Positions 9,241-18,508 of a DNA stretch of 64,000 nt are shown here, in pieces (the stretch's first letter is position 1; every line of letters begins with the position of its first letter). The notes beneath the pieces are model-generated. The model was not told where the DNA came from. It made no database searches and saw only the letters and a list, made by a program, of their open reading frames with translations. Both the position numbers and the translations under genes were made by a program. Source of the stretch: Alphaproteobacteria bacterium (GTDB lineage Bacteria; Pseudomonadota; Alphaproteobacteria; Bin65); assembly GCA_021776685.1 (NCBI GenBank), contig JAJFFJ010000039.1, positions 1-64,000 on the forward strand, written 5' to 3'.

Positions 9241-10167
9241 ATGCCATATCTGGCCCGCGCTCCCAACCGGATGCCCATGACCACAGCCGCCACCGACAAG
9301 CCCGGCCTGCCGCCTGTCGCGCGCGCCGCAATCTGGATGATCGGCACAATTGTGTCATTCATCATGATGGCCGTGGCGTCACGGCAATTGTCTGGCTCGT
9401 TCTCCGCCTTGCAGATTACCACATGGCGAAGTGTGATTGGCCTCGGCATCGTCCTGGTGCTGTTGACGGTCTACGGCTGGCATTACACGCGTACGGCAAA
9501 GCCGATGCTGCATCTGGCGCGCAACACATTCCACTTCTGCGCACAGTGGGGTTGGTTCTACGGCGTCGCCTACATCACCCTGGCCGAGGTATTTGCTCTC
9601 GAATTCACCATGCCAATCTGGACGTTGATCCTGGCAGCTTTGATTTTGGGCGAGAAGATCACACCGATGCGCTTGCTGGCGGTCGCACTCGGCTTCACCG
9701 GTGTCCTGCTGGTTATCCGCCCCGGATTTATCGATCTGGAACTGGCCCATCTCACGGTGCTCGGCTCAGCTCTGGGCTTCGCCTTCACCACATATGTGAT
9801 CACCAAATTCATGGTGACGACGGAAAAACCCCTGACCATCCTGTTCTATATGACGGTAATTCAGGTGCCGATCGGCCTTGTCCTGAATTTGGGCGACCTG
9901 GGAACCCCCAAGGGAATTGAGTTTATGTGGATCGCGACCGCAGGGATCTGCGGTCTCACCTCCCACTTTTGCATGGCCCGCGCTTTAGCCCTGGCCGATT
10001 CGACGGTGGTCGTGCCAGTGGACTTCCTGCGCATGCCCCTGATCGCGGTCGTGGGCTATCTGTTTTACGAAGAGGAAATCGACATCTTCGTCCTGATGGG
10101 CGCCGCGGTGATCTTCACCGGCAATTTCGTGAATGTGTGGAGTGAAAGCCGCCGGCCCAAATCCTAG
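9241..10167 (+). CDS. DMT-superfamily (EamA) transporter
   Basis: A 308-residue integral membrane protein with about ten hydrophobic helices arranged as two EamA repeats, the second opening near FMWIATAGICGLTSHFCMARALALAD. The late motif STVVVPVDFLRMPLIAVVGYLFYEE is typical of the RhaT/EamA transporters in alphaproteobacteria. The cargo is unknown. Three in-frame ATGs (9241, 9271, 9277) are possible and none has a clear Shine-Dalgarno; the first is kept. The gene is convergent with the acyl-CoA dehydrogenase gene. Confidence 0.85.
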   Translation: MPYLARAPNRMPMTTAATDKPGLPPVARAAIWMIGTIVSFIMMAVASRQLSGSFSALQITTWRSVIGLGIVLVLLTVYGWHYTRTAKPMLHLARNTFHFCAQWGWFYGVAYITLAEVFALEFTMPIWTLILAALILGEKITPMRLLAVALGFTGVLLVIRPGFIDLELAHLTVLGSALGFAFTTYVITKFMVTTEKPLTILFYMTVIQVPIGLVLNLGDLGTPKGIEFMWIATAGICGLTSHFCMARALALADSTVVVPVDFLRMPLIAVVGYLFYEEEIDIFVLMGAAVIFTGNFVNVWSESRRPKS

Positions 10168-10179
10168 CCGTCCCAACGG

Positions 10180-11346
10180 CTAATAAGACTTCGGCAGACC
10201 CAAAACACGTTCACCGATGTGGGAGAGGATGAGCTCCCGGGATACCGGCGCGATCCGGCAGATCATCACTTCACGCAGCAACCGCTCCACGTGGAACTCC
10301 TTGGCATAACCCATACCACCATGTGCCAGGATCGCCCGCTCACAGGCTTGGAACCCCGCTTCACCGGCCAGATATTTGGCGGCATTGCATTCCGGACCAC
10401 AGGGCTGTCCCTGGTCATATAGCCAGGTTGCACGCAGGGTTGCGAGCCAGGCCCCTTCCAGCTCCGCCCAGCTTTGCGCAAGGGGATGCTGGACCGCCTG
10501 GTTCTGGCCAATAGGACGGCCGAAAACGATCCGTTCACCGGCATAGCGGGCGGCCCGCTCGATGGCCTGCTGGCCAACCCCCACCGCCTCCGCCGCGATC
10601 AGGCACCGCTCCGGATTCATACCGTGCAAGATGGCGGCGAAGCCCTGGCCCTCCTCACCAATGCGGTCTTCGACCGGAACCCGCAGGCCATCGATGAAGA
10701 GCGAGTTTGAATCCACTGCTGCCCTGCCCATCTTCGGAATCTCTGTGACCTCAATCTGGTTTCGGTCCAGATCCGTGAAGAACAGGGTCATCCCCTCGGT
10801 CGGCTTCGCGCATTCCTCACGGGGAGTGGTGCGGGCCAGCAACAACACCTTGTCGGCGACCTGTGCGGTCGAGGTCCAGATTTTCCGTCCATCGACCACA
10901 TAATGATCGCCGTCGCGCACGGCTTTGGTCTTGATGTTGGTGGTATCGAGGCCTGCATCCGGCTCCGTCACGGCAAAGCATGATTTGGTCCGGCCCTGGA
11001 TCAGATCGGGCAACCAGCGCAGTTGTTGCTCCGCCGTGCCGAACACGACGATGGGATGTGGTCCGAAGATATTCATATGGATGGAAGAGGAGGCGGCCAT
11101 GGCCCCGGGCGAGCGCGCCACCCGGTTCATCATCAGCGCCGCCTCGGTGACACCCAGGCCCGCGCCGCCAACAGCCTCTGGCATAGCGATGCCGAGCCAG
11201 CCGCCTTCTGCCATGGCTTGGTGAAAGTCGTGCGGGAACTCGCCGGTGCGGTCCCGGTCCAGCCAATAGGCCTCGTCGAACCCGGCGCAGATACGGTCAA
11301 TGCCGTCGACAATGCTGTCCTGGTCCGGGGTCAGCGCGAAATCCAT
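10180..11346 (-). CDS. Acyl-CoA dehydrogenase family protein
   Basis: A 388-residue flavoprotein of normal family length. Visible blocks are the FAD/substrate region (CFAVTEPDAGLDTTNIKT), the central beta domain with DGRKIWTSTAQVADKVLLLART, and the C-terminal helical domain with FGRPIGQNQAVQHPLAQSWAE and HGGMGYAKEFHVERLLRE. It should oxidise an acyl-CoA and pass electrons to ETF. The segment containing the catalytic base could not be assigned to a subfamily. It is a single gene on the minus strand, divergent from recQ. Confidence 0.88.
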   Translation of the reverse strand: MDFALTPDQDSIVDGIDRICAGFDEAYWLDRDRTGEFPHDFHQAMAEGGWLGIAMPEAVGGAGLGVTEAALMMNRVARSPGAMAASSSIHMNIFGPHPIVVFGTAEQQLRWLPDLIQGRTKSCFAVTEPDAGLDTTNIKTKAVRDGDHYVVDGRKIWTSTAQVADKVLLLARTTPREECAKPTEGMTLFFTDLDRNQIEVTEIPKMGRAAVDSNSLFIDGLRVPVEDRIGEEGQGFAAILHGMNPERCLIAAEAVGVGQQAIERAARYAGERIVFGRPIGQNQAVQHPLAQSWAELEGAWLATLRATWLYDQGQPCGPECNAAKYLAGEAGFQACERAILAHGGMGYAKEFHVERLLREVMICRIAPVSRELILSHIGERVLGLPKSY

Positions 11347-11390
11347 ATCTCTGTCTGCCTTGCTTGCGGCGGCGATGGTTGCACACCACT

Positions 11391-13241
11391 ATGGCGGCTC
11401 CGCCGGACGATGGTCCAGAGCTACATCCGCACCGAGAAGCCTTGAACACGTCACCCGAAGACATTCTGCGCACCACCTTCGGCTACGACTCCTTCCGCCT
11501 GGGACAGCAGGAGGTGATCGACACCGTGATCGCCGGCCAGAACGCGCTGGTGATTATGCCGACCGGCGGTGGCAAGTCGCTCTGCTACCAGGTGCCGGCG
11601 CTGGCAATGGCGGGCCTGACCGTCGTGGTCTCGCCGTTGATTGCGCTCATGCGCGACCAGGTGGCGGCGCTCAAGGCAAACGGGGTCGCTGCTGGCACGC
11701 TGAACAGTTCCACGCCACCGGAGGAAGCTTCCGCAGTTAATGCCGCATTGCGCGACGGTACCCTACGGCTCCTCTACCTGTCCCCTGAGCGGCTCTTGAT
11801 GGACGGGATGATCGAGCGGCTGCAGGGGCTCAAACCTGTTTTGTTCGCGGTGGATGAAGCCCATTGCGTCAGCCAGTGGGGCCATGATTTCCGGCAGGAC
11901 TATCTGCGACTGGCCGAGCTGAAGGACCTGTTCCCCGACACCCCGCGCATGGCCCTGACCGCCACCGCAGATGACCTGACCCGGCGGGATATTCTCGACA
12001 AACTGTTCGACGGCGACGCGGTGGAATTCACCTCCGGCTTCGACCGACCCAATATCCGACTGGGCATCACGCCCAAGAAGGCGGCCAAGCAGCAACTGCG
12101 CCGGTTTCTGGACACACATGCGGGGGAAAGCGGCATCGTCTATTGCCTGTCCCGCAAACGCTGCGAGGAAACAGCGTCCGAGCTGGCGGCGGACGGGTTG
12201 ACCGCCCTGCCCTATCACGCAGGCATGGCCAAGGCCGACCGTGACCGGCACCAGGATCGCTTCCTCACCGAAGACGGCGTCATCATCGTTGCAACCATCG
12301 CCTTTGGCATGGGCATCGACAAACCGGATGTGCGCTTTGTCTTCCACCTGAATGTTCCGGGCAACGTCGAGTCCTGGTATCAGGAACTGGGCCGGGCGGG
12401 CCGCGACGGCGCGCCGGCGGAAGCGTTGATGGTCTACGGCCTGGACGACATACGAATGCGCCGCGCCTTCATCGACGACTCGGAGCGGACGGACGAACAA
12501 AAGCGTTTCGAGCATCAGCGACTGAATGCACTGTTGGCGATTTGCGAGGCGGCCAGCTGCCGGCGTCAGGCGCTGCTGCGGTATTTCGGCGAAACAACAG
12601 AACCATGCGGCAACTGCGACCGCTGCCTCGCGCCTGTGGAGACCTTTGACGGCACGGAAGAAGCGCAGAAGGCCATGTCCGCTATCCTGCGCACGGGCCA
12701 GATGTTCGGCGCCGAGCATGTGATTGACGTGCTGACGGGCACGGAAACGGACAAGGTGAAAAAACGCGGGCATGACCGGTTGCCGACCTTTGGCGTCGGA
12801 TCCGACTGGCGGCGGCCTGAGTGGCGGTCCTTCATGCGCCAGCTGGCGGCGGCCGACCTGATCCGCGTGGATGTGGGCGGCTTTGGCGCGCTCAAACTGA
12901 CGGAGGCTGCACGGCCGATCCTGAAGGGCGCCGCCGAGGTACGCCTCCACAAGGAAGCCGAAGGGCAAAAGACCACGCGCAAGCGCGCATCATCGGTGAT
13001 GCCGGAGGCAACGCCTGCCGACGCCGCCCTGCTCGACCGCCTGCGTGACCTGCGTCGGGACATTGCGTCTGCCGAAGGTGTGCCAGCCTATGTGATCTTC
13101 CACGACCGCAGTCTCATCGACATGGCCGCCCGCAAGCCGCAGTCCATCGACGCTTTCAGCGACGTTCACGGTGTCGGGGAGGCCAAATTGGCGAAATACG
13201 GTGAGACCTTCATGGCCGCGATTCGGGCTGAAATCGCCTGA
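11391..13241 (+). CDS. recQ: ATP-dependent DNA helicase RecQ
   Basis: About 616 residues with the full RecQ order. Motif 0/I is FGYDSFRLGQQEVID plus Walker A MPTGGGKSLCYQ, motif II is VDEAHCVSQWGHDFR, and motifs V/VI are FGMGIDKPDVRFV and YQELGRAGRDG. The RQC zinc-binding cysteines are in CRRQALLRYFGE and CGNCDRC, and a C-terminal HRDC domain starts near DAALLDRLRDLRRDIA. It is a 3'-5' helicase in recombination and fork repair. The frame is open from 11364; the ATG at 11391 is chosen because residues before it are unlike the family. DUF6356 follows after 58 bp. Confidence 0.93.
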   Translation: MAAPPDDGPELHPHREALNTSPEDILRTTFGYDSFRLGQQEVIDTVIAGQNALVIMPTGGGKSLCYQVPALAMAGLTVVVSPLIALMRDQVAALKANGVAAGTLNSSTPPEEASAVNAALRDGTLRLLYLSPERLLMDGMIERLQGLKPVLFAVDEAHCVSQWGHDFRQDYLRLAELKDLFPDTPRMALTATADDLTRRDILDKLFDGDAVEFTSGFDRPNIRLGITPKKAAKQQLRRFLDTHAGESGIVYCLSRKRCEETASELAADGLTALPYHAGMAKADRDRHQDRFLTEDGVIIVATIAFGMGIDKPDVRFVFHLNVPGNVESWYQELGRAGRDGAPAEALMVYGLDDIRMRRAFIDDSERTDEQKRFEHQRLNALLAICEAASCRRQALLRYFGETTEPCGNCDRCLAPVETFDGTEEAQKAMSAILRTGQMFGAEHVIDVLTGTETDKVKKRGHDRLPTFGVGSDWRRPEWRSFMRQLAAADLIRVDVGGFGALKLTEAARPILKGAAEVRLHKEAEGQKTTRKRASSVMPEATPADAALLDRLRDLRRDIASAEGVPAYVIFHDRSLIDMAARKPQSIDAFSDVHGVGEAKLAKYGETFMAAIRAEIA

Positions 13242-13299
13242 CCAATCGGCGTAAGGTGGCCAACGCTTTATCCGGAGCCGTTTAGCAGGAGTGATTTCC

Positions 13300-13518
13300 A
13301 TGATCGCGCGTCTCTTTACGGAACACCCGAAGTCCGTGGGCGAGACCTATTGGCAGCATCTGGGCACAGCCCTTGGTGTGTGGGCGCGTCTCTGTCTGGC
13401 GAGCGCCACCGTGTTCATCCACGCCTTCCTGCCATTCCTGTTTCCCACAACCGGCAGCCGAATTCTGAAACGCCTGTTGGCGGAACGGGATGCGCCGGAC
13501 CGGGGGAAGCGGACATGA
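13300..13518 (+). CDS. DUF6356 family small membrane protein
   Basis: A 72-residue protein beginning MIARLFTEHPKSVGETYWQH, the DUF6356 signature, followed by one or two hydrophobic helices (roughly residues 23-48) and FPTTGSRILKRLL. An AGGAG 8 bp upstream points to the ATG at 13300 rather than the GTG at 13291. Its stop overlaps the start of the reductive-dehalogenase-like gene by 4 bp (ATGA), so the two are translationally coupled. No function is known for the family. A role as a small membrane partner of the downstream iron-sulfur protein is inference only. Confidence 0.78.
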   Translation: MIARLFTEHPKSVGETYWQHLGTALGVWARLCLASATVFIHAFLPFLFPTTGSRILKRLLAERDAPDRGKRT

Positions 13519-14798
13519 GCCCGAAATCACCGCCGGGCGTCGTCTCCATCGACGGCAGCTGGAAACGCGCTGAAGGCGCGGCGGAACCAGAAGCCGTAGA
13601 CGCCACACCTTCGATCAGACGCAATCGCATCGAGCCCCACCGGGATATCGACAAATTGACCGGCTTCGAGATCGGCGACGACTTCACGCCGTTCGATCAG
13701 AAAAACGACGTCTTCAGCCGCGCCAACTGGGACGAGAATGTGCGCTCCGACAAGGCGCTGGAATTTTGGGCGGCCTACATCATGCCCAATGCCCGCGCCC
13801 GCAAGGCAGATGGCTACTCCCAACGGGACTACGCCCTCCGCAACGCGGCATGGCACTTCACAAAAGCCTTTGCGACGCTGAAGACCGGCAGCGAGGGGCG
13901 GCACGAAGGCTTCAACGACACCTTCACGCTGCATGGCCCGGGCTGGCCCGAAAAGTGGGACATGGGCGACCCTGCGGAGACGTCAAAAGACATCAAGAAA
14001 GTGGCCCGGCTGTTCGGCGCGGACGATGTGGGCATTTGCGACTATGACCCCCGCTGGGTGTACGCGACCAAGTTCAACCGGCTGGACCAATCCTCCCGAC
14101 CGCCGGATGTGGATGACAGCCTGACCCACGTGATCGTCACCATCACCGCCATGGACCTTGATCTGACCGCGACGGTGCCATCGGCCCTGGCCGCGACCGC
14201 TACGGGCATGGGCTACACCATGGACGCGGTGACGCTCATGTCACTTGCGCAGTATATCCGCAACCTGGGCTACAACGCCCATGCCAGCATGAATGATACG
14301 GCCCTCAACATCCCTTTGGCCGTACAGGCGGGGCTCGGTGAATACGGCCGGCATGGCCTTCTGATCACCAAGGACTTCGGCCCGCGGGTGCGCATCGGCA
14401 AGATATTCACGGACATGCCGCTGGCGCCGGACCAGCCGACCTCGTTCGGCGTCACCGAATTCTGCAACATGTGTCAGGCCTGCGCGGCCGGCTGCCCGCC
14501 CAAGGCAATTCCTTTCGACAAGCCCAAAAACGATCCACCCAATTTTTCCAGTTTCTCCACCATCAGGAAATGGACCACGGACGCGGAGAAATGCTTCAAG
14601 TTTTGGACCGCCCAAAACACCGAATGTTCCATCTGCATCCGCGTCTGCCCTTACAACCGGTCGTTCAAGAGCCGGTGGGACAAACTCTGGCGGTGGCTTG
14701 CTGGCACGCGCCTGCGGCGGTTGGCGCTCTGGCTCGACCGCTTCCGGGAAGGCGGCCGCCGCAATGCGGCAGGCTGGTGGCTGGGCAAGTCCGAATAG
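13515..14798 (+). CDS. Reductive-dehalogenase-family iron-sulfur/corrinoid protein
   Basis: A 427-residue protein with the two ferredoxin-type motifs of reductive dehalogenases: C-x2-C-x2-C-x3-CP (FCNMCQACAAGCPPKAI) and C-x2-C-x3-CP (CSICIRVCPYN). The preceding corrinoid-domain pattern (YIRNLGYNAH, then IPLAVQAGLGEYGRHGLLITKDFGP, then TDMPLAPDQPTSFG) is also family-typical. There is no twin-arginine signal, so it should be cytoplasmic, unlike respiratory enzymes. It lacks the ferredoxin-reductase extension of catabolic NpRdhA-type enzymes. It starts by ATGA overlap with DUF6356. Dehalogenation, epoxide reduction or another corrinoid reaction are all possible. Confidence 0.82.
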   Translation: MSPKSPPGVVSIDGSWKRAEGAAEPEAVDATPSIRRNRIEPHRDIDKLTGFEIGDDFTPFDQKNDVFSRANWDENVRSDKALEFWAAYIMPNARARKADGYSQRDYALRNAAWHFTKAFATLKTGSEGRHEGFNDTFTLHGPGWPEKWDMGDPAETSKDIKKVARLFGADDVGICDYDPRWVYATKFNRLDQSSRPPDVDDSLTHVIVTITAMDLDLTATVPSALAATATGMGYTMDAVTLMSLAQYIRNLGYNAHASMNDTALNIPLAVQAGLGEYGRHGLLITKDFGPRVRIGKIFTDMPLAPDQPTSFGVTEFCNMCQACAAGCPPKAIPFDKPKNDPPNFSSFSTIRKWTTDAEKCFKFWTAQNTECSICIRVCPYNRSFKSRWDKLWRWLAGTRLRRLALWLDRFREGGRRNAAGWWLGKSE

Positions 14799-14822
14799 CC
14801 CGCAGCGCCGATTGCTTCAGCC

Positions 14823-16154
14823 ATGTCACCGCCCGTCACCCCTGTTGCCCCTGACTCGTCGCTGCCAGCGGCGGCCGACGTGGTCGTCATTGGCGGTGGC
14901 ATCATTGGCGTCAGCGCCGCCTGGCACCTGGCGAAACAAGGCATCTCCGTCGCGCTTTGCGAAAAAGGCGTCATCGGCGGCGAACAATCTTCCCGCAACT
15001 GGGGCTATTGCCGCCAACAGGGCCGGGACCCTGCAGAACTGCCCCTGATCATCGATAGCCTGCGCATCTGGCGCGGCATCGAGGCGGAGATTGGCGAGAA
15101 GGTCGGCTTTGTCCAAGGCGGCGTGCTCTATGCGACCGACGACCCGGAGCAACTCGCAAACTATGAGAGCTGGCTGGACCATGGCCGCCAGTACCAGATT
15201 GACACACGGGTGTTGGACCGCCGCGGGCTGGAGGACGTCGTCACCGACCCGCCCGCCCACTGGATTGGCGGTCTCTATACCGCCAGCGATGGCCGCGCGG
15301 AGCCCGCGCTCGCAGCGCCGGCCATCGCGCGGGCCGCCCAGCGGGCCGGCGCCACCATTCATACGGGCTGCGCCGCACGCGGCCTGAACTTCCAGGGCGG
15401 CCGGGTTGCAGGCGTCGCGACCGAGCAGGGCGAGATCCGCACCAACACGGTGATCTGCGCCGGTGGCGCCTGGGCGGGCTTGTTCTGCAAGCGCCATGGT
15501 GTTGCCTTGCCCCAGCTTGCGGTGCGCGCCTCGGTTCAGCGCACGACAGCTGCCCCGGAGATCTTCACCGGCGGCATGTCAGCCCCGGGCTTTTCCATCC
15601 GCAGGCGAACCGATGGCGGCTACACCCTTGCAGAGGGCGAATCACACGTCTTCCACCTGACGCCGGACGCCTTCCGCTGGTTCCGCGCCTTCCAGCCGCT
15701 CTACAAGCCGCAGAAGGCGCACACTCACATCCGCTTCGGCTGGCCCTTCTTCGAAGCGCTGTTCACCCGCACGCGCTGGCCGCTGGATGGACCAAGCCCT
15801 TTCGAGGACATGCGGGTGCTTGACCCGAAGCCAGATCACCAGTTCCTCGACCGGGCCATAGCCAAATTCAAGGCGGCGTTTCCGGTGATGCAGGACGTTG
15901 GCGTGGCAGAACGGTGGGCCGGCATGATCGACGTGACGCCGGATGAGCGGGCGGTGATCAGCCCGGTGGAGGCGCTGCCCGGCTTCTATCTGGCCGCCGG
16001 TTTCAGCGGCCACGGATTCGGCATCGGCCCCGCCGCCGGCAAGCTGGCGGCGGAACTGGCCACCGGCGCGGCCACAACTGTCGACCCCACACCTTTCCGG
16101 CTTGACCGTTTCTTCAGTCAATCAGCGCCGCGGGGCAGCAGCAAAACGCGATAG
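14823..16154 (+). CDS. FAD-dependent oxidoreductase (DAO/glycine oxidase type)
   Basis: A 443-residue flavoprotein with an N-terminal Rossmann motif VVVIGGGIIGVSAAWHLAKQG (residues 20-40) and the adenine-binding ALCEKGVIGGEQSSRNWG. The C-terminal GFYLAAGFSGHGFGIGPAAGKLAAELATG is typical of D-amino-acid and glycine oxidases and sarcosine-oxidase-like enzymes. It probably oxidises an amine or amino acid. It starts 24 bp after the dehalogenase-like gene. Its last 37 bp overlap, tail to tail, the double VOC gene on the other strand. The substrate is unknown. Confidence 0.85.
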   Translation: MSPPVTPVAPDSSLPAAADVVVIGGGIIGVSAAWHLAKQGISVALCEKGVIGGEQSSRNWGYCRQQGRDPAELPLIIDSLRIWRGIEAEIGEKVGFVQGGVLYATDDPEQLANYESWLDHGRQYQIDTRVLDRRGLEDVVTDPPAHWIGGLYTASDGRAEPALAAPAIARAAQRAGATIHTGCAARGLNFQGGRVAGVATEQGEIRTNTVICAGGAWAGLFCKRHGVALPQLAVRASVQRTTAAPEIFTGGMSAPGFSIRRRTDGGYTLAEGESHVFHLTPDAFRWFRAFQPLYKPQKAHTHIRFGWPFFEALFTRTRWPLDGPSPFEDMRVLDPKPDHQFLDRAIAKFKAAFPVMQDVGVAERWAGMIDVTPDERAVISPVEALPGFYLAAGFSGHGFGIGPAAGKLAAELATGAATTVDPTPFRLDRFFSQSAPRGSSKTR

Positions 16155-16930
16155 CCGTCCGGGTCGCGCGTTTCCTCGATTGCCGACACATCCGCCGTAA
16201 AGGCGACGCCCCAGAACCCGCCGCCGGCGTCTACGCCGGTTTGAAAATATTCCGGTTCATCCCACCGGTGCTGCAGCTCCAGGGTCGTATACGGACGCTG
16301 CCACAACCACTCCCGATTGCTCACCGCGTCGATGTCAGGATCCGGTGGCCTCTCGTCGGTGGCGGCGAGAAAGTAGAGGGTGAAGCGGTGATCGGCCACC
16401 TCCTGACGAGACAACAGGGTCATGCCGAGACGGTCTCGATAGAAGCTCAGGCTGGCATCAATATCGCGCACGCGTAGAGTTACCTGCCCCAGCGTTGCAG
16501 ACTGGCCCAGGGGAAAATCAGGGTCCGGGTCGATCGGCACATGGTTTTCAGCGAATCGGTGCTGCAACAGCTCTATGACAAATCCATCCGGATCGGTCAG
16601 ATGGCAGAGATAGCCGATGTCGAGAAACTGCCGGGGAACGCTGACCTCTATTCCTGCCGCAACCAATTGCGCCCTCGCCAAATCAACATCGGCGAGGGTA
16701 ATCCCGATTTTCCAGTAGCCGTCGTCGGGTTCCGCGCCAAAGACGCCTTCGCCGCCACCGCGGCGCAATTCCAGACCTGACGCACCACCGTAGCTCATTT
16801 GCGTGATCTCGGAGCCAGAGCCCGATATCTCAAACATGCCAAGGAGATCCCTATAGAAGGCGATACTCCGGTCAATATTGCGGACGCGCAGGATGTTGGC
16901 GGACAATTGGGCCGGTCGGTCTGCCTTCAT
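16118..16930 (-). CDS. Double-module VOC family protein
   Basis: About 270 residues with two VOC modules. The first opens with LSANILRVRNIDRSIAFYRDLLGM and closes with DPDGFVIELLQHRF. The second opens with LGQVTLRVRDIDASLSFYRDRLGM and closes with DPDGYRVLLLPRGA. The final Glu ligand of the second module appears replaced (YRVLLL), so a single metal site or none is possible. An upstream ATG at 16948 is also in frame. The 5' end faces the alpha/beta hydrolase gene head to head and the 3' end overlaps the FAD oxidoreductase gene by 37 bp. Confidence 0.78.
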   Translation of the reverse strand: MKADRPAQLSANILRVRNIDRSIAFYRDLLGMFEISGSGSEITQMSYGGASGLELRRGGGEGVFGAEPDDGYWKIGITLADVDLARAQLVAAGIEVSVPRQFLDIGYLCHLTDPDGFVIELLQHRFAENHVPIDPDPDFPLGQSATLGQVTLRVRDIDASLSFYRDRLGMTLLSRQEVADHRFTLYFLAATDERPPDPDIDAVSNREWLWQRPYTTLELQHRWDEPEYFQTGVDAGGGFWGVAFTADVSAIEETRDPDGYRVLLLPRGAD

Positions 16931-17759
16931 GCTTGCTGGACTCGCCATCGCTACCCGCCTATCTCGTCATGCTGAAACATATGGAAAGAGACATCCTTTG
17001 CTTGCCAGTGGTGACAATCCAAACCTTGTGCTGATTCACGGCTCGCCCGGCAACGCGCAAACATGGAAAGGCGTCGCCGACCGGTTGGAAGGGTACCGCA
17101 CGGTCGTCTCCCCAAGCTATCTGGATGACATCGACCCCGCGGTGCCGCTGCCAACAATAGACGTTGCCCGCACCATTGAAGCCACCTGGCCTGCTGGAGA
17201 CCCGCCGCTTGTGGTCGGCCATTCTTACGGCAGCAACGTTGCGCTGCACATCGCATTCGGAGGCAACGTGTCGGTCGGAGCGCTGATTTTGCTTGAGCCG
17301 GTAGCCATGCGGGTGCTGGTTGCCCTGGGCCGCGACGCGCAATTCGCACCGATGGAGGCGGCGTTCACCGACTATCTGGCGCAGGTCGACGCGAAGGCCC
17401 CTGACGCCGTGACGACCATGGTCGACTTCTGGTTTGGCCGGGGCGCATTCGGCAAAATGCCACCACCTATGCAGGACTTTCTCCGCACGCAGACCCCCAC
17501 CAACGCGGTCAATGTCCGTGCCTCTTTCGAGGAGCGGTATGACGCCGGCGCCTTGAAGGCGTTGACCATGCCGGCGCTGGTTGCATGGGGCGGGGCCAGC
17601 CCATCGGAGAACCATCATGTTGCAGCCGGCGTCGCCGACGCCCTTGGCAACGCGGAGCTTGTCTGTATCGATGGCGCCACCCACGCCATGCCCCAGACCC
17701 ACCCGGCAGAGATTGCAGCTCTGATCGAGGATATGGCCAATTTTCTGCGGCCGGACTAA
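16929..17759 (+). CDS. Alpha/beta hydrolase
   Basis: Up to 276 residues of an alpha/beta-hydrolase. The oxyanion strand LVLIHGSPGNAQTWKG, nucleophile elbow VVGHSYGSNVAL and C-terminal GATHAMPQTHP histidine are present. The start is uncertain: the ATG at 16929 lies opposite the start of the divergent VOC gene, while a TTG near 17008 with a purine-rich GGAAAGAGA upstream would give a more compact protein starting just before the first strand. It is followed within about 20 bp by the SDR gene and probably begins that operon. The substrate is not recognisable. Confidence 0.78.
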   Translation: MLAGLAIATRLSRHAETYGKRHPLLASGDNPNLVLIHGSPGNAQTWKGVADRLEGYRTVVSPSYLDDIDPAVPLPTIDVARTIEATWPAGDPPLVVGHSYGSNVALHIAFGGNVSVGALILLEPVAMRVLVALGRDAQFAPMEAAFTDYLAQVDAKAPDAVTTMVDFWFGRGAFGKMPPPMQDFLRTQTPTNAVNVRASFEERYDAGALKALTMPALVAWGGASPSENHHVAAGVADALGNAELVCIDGATHAMPQTHPAEIAALIEDMANFLRPD

Positions 17760-17780
17760 GACATGAGCCAAAGGACAAAC

Positions 17781-18503
17781 ATGACAACACGGACCATCCT
17801 GGTGACAGGAGCCGCTGGCGGTATCGGCAGCGAACTCGTCGACCTCCTCCTCTCGGAGGGCGACCGCGTCGCGGCCGTCGATATCAGTCCCGCTGCACTG
17901 GAACGCCTTGTGGCGGCCCACCCGGACGCCGGGGATCGTCTCGTCCCGATAGAATCCGACCTGGTTGGATTCGCCGAATGCCAGCGCGTCGTGAAGGAAA
18001 CCGGCACGGTGATCGGCCTGGCCCATCTGGCCGGGCTGTTCGAAATTGATCCGGACGGCCCTGCTGACGAGTCCATCTGGGACCGGGCCATCGCCCACAA
18101 CCTCAAGAATGCCTATGACATCGCGGGCGCTGTTGCTGACCAGTTGCCGGGCGACCCCATGGGGCGGATGCTGTTCACCGCTTCTATCGCCTATCGCCGT
18201 GGCGCCCACGATCACGTGCCTTACAGCGCCGCCAAGGGCGGCATTGCCGGCCTCACCCGCGCCTTGTCCCGGCGTTTGTCCCGCAAGGCCACCGTCAATG
18301 CGCTTGCGCCTGGTGTGATCGACACGCCCATGCCCGCGGACATCATCGCCCAGCGGCTGGACCGCATGCTGATGGATATTCCGCTGAAGCGCCTGGGCCA
18401 CCCGCGGGAAGTAGCCACGGTCGCCCGCTTCCTGCTGTCCGACGACGCCTCCTACATCAGTGGCCAGGTGATCAATGTGGACGGCGGCATGATCAACAGC
18501 TAG
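17781..18503 (+). CDS. SDR family oxidoreductase
   Basis: A 240-residue classical short-chain dehydrogenase. The cofactor motif is TGAAGGIGSE, the active site is S-x(n)-YSAAK (SIAYRRGAHDHVPYSAAKGG), and the C-terminus is SYISGQVINVDGGMINS. An ATG at 17763 is in frame, but AAAGGA lies 6 bp upstream of the ATG at 17781, which is preferred. It is one of four plus-strand genes with tight spacing (hydrolase, SDR, CoA-ester lyase, crotonase), which suggests a catabolic pathway through hydroxyacyl-CoA intermediates. The substrate is unknown. Confidence 0.88.
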   Translation: MTTRTILVTGAAGGIGSELVDLLLSEGDRVAAVDISPAALERLVAAHPDAGDRLVPIESDLVGFAECQRVVKETGTVIGLAHLAGLFEIDPDGPADESIWDRAIAHNLKNAYDIAGAVADQLPGDPMGRMLFTASIAYRRGAHDHVPYSAAKGGIAGLTRALSRRLSRKATVNALAPGVIDTPMPADIIAQRLDRMLMDIPLKRLGHPREVATVARFLLSDDASYISGQVINVDGGMINS

Positions 18504-18508
18504 CCGCC

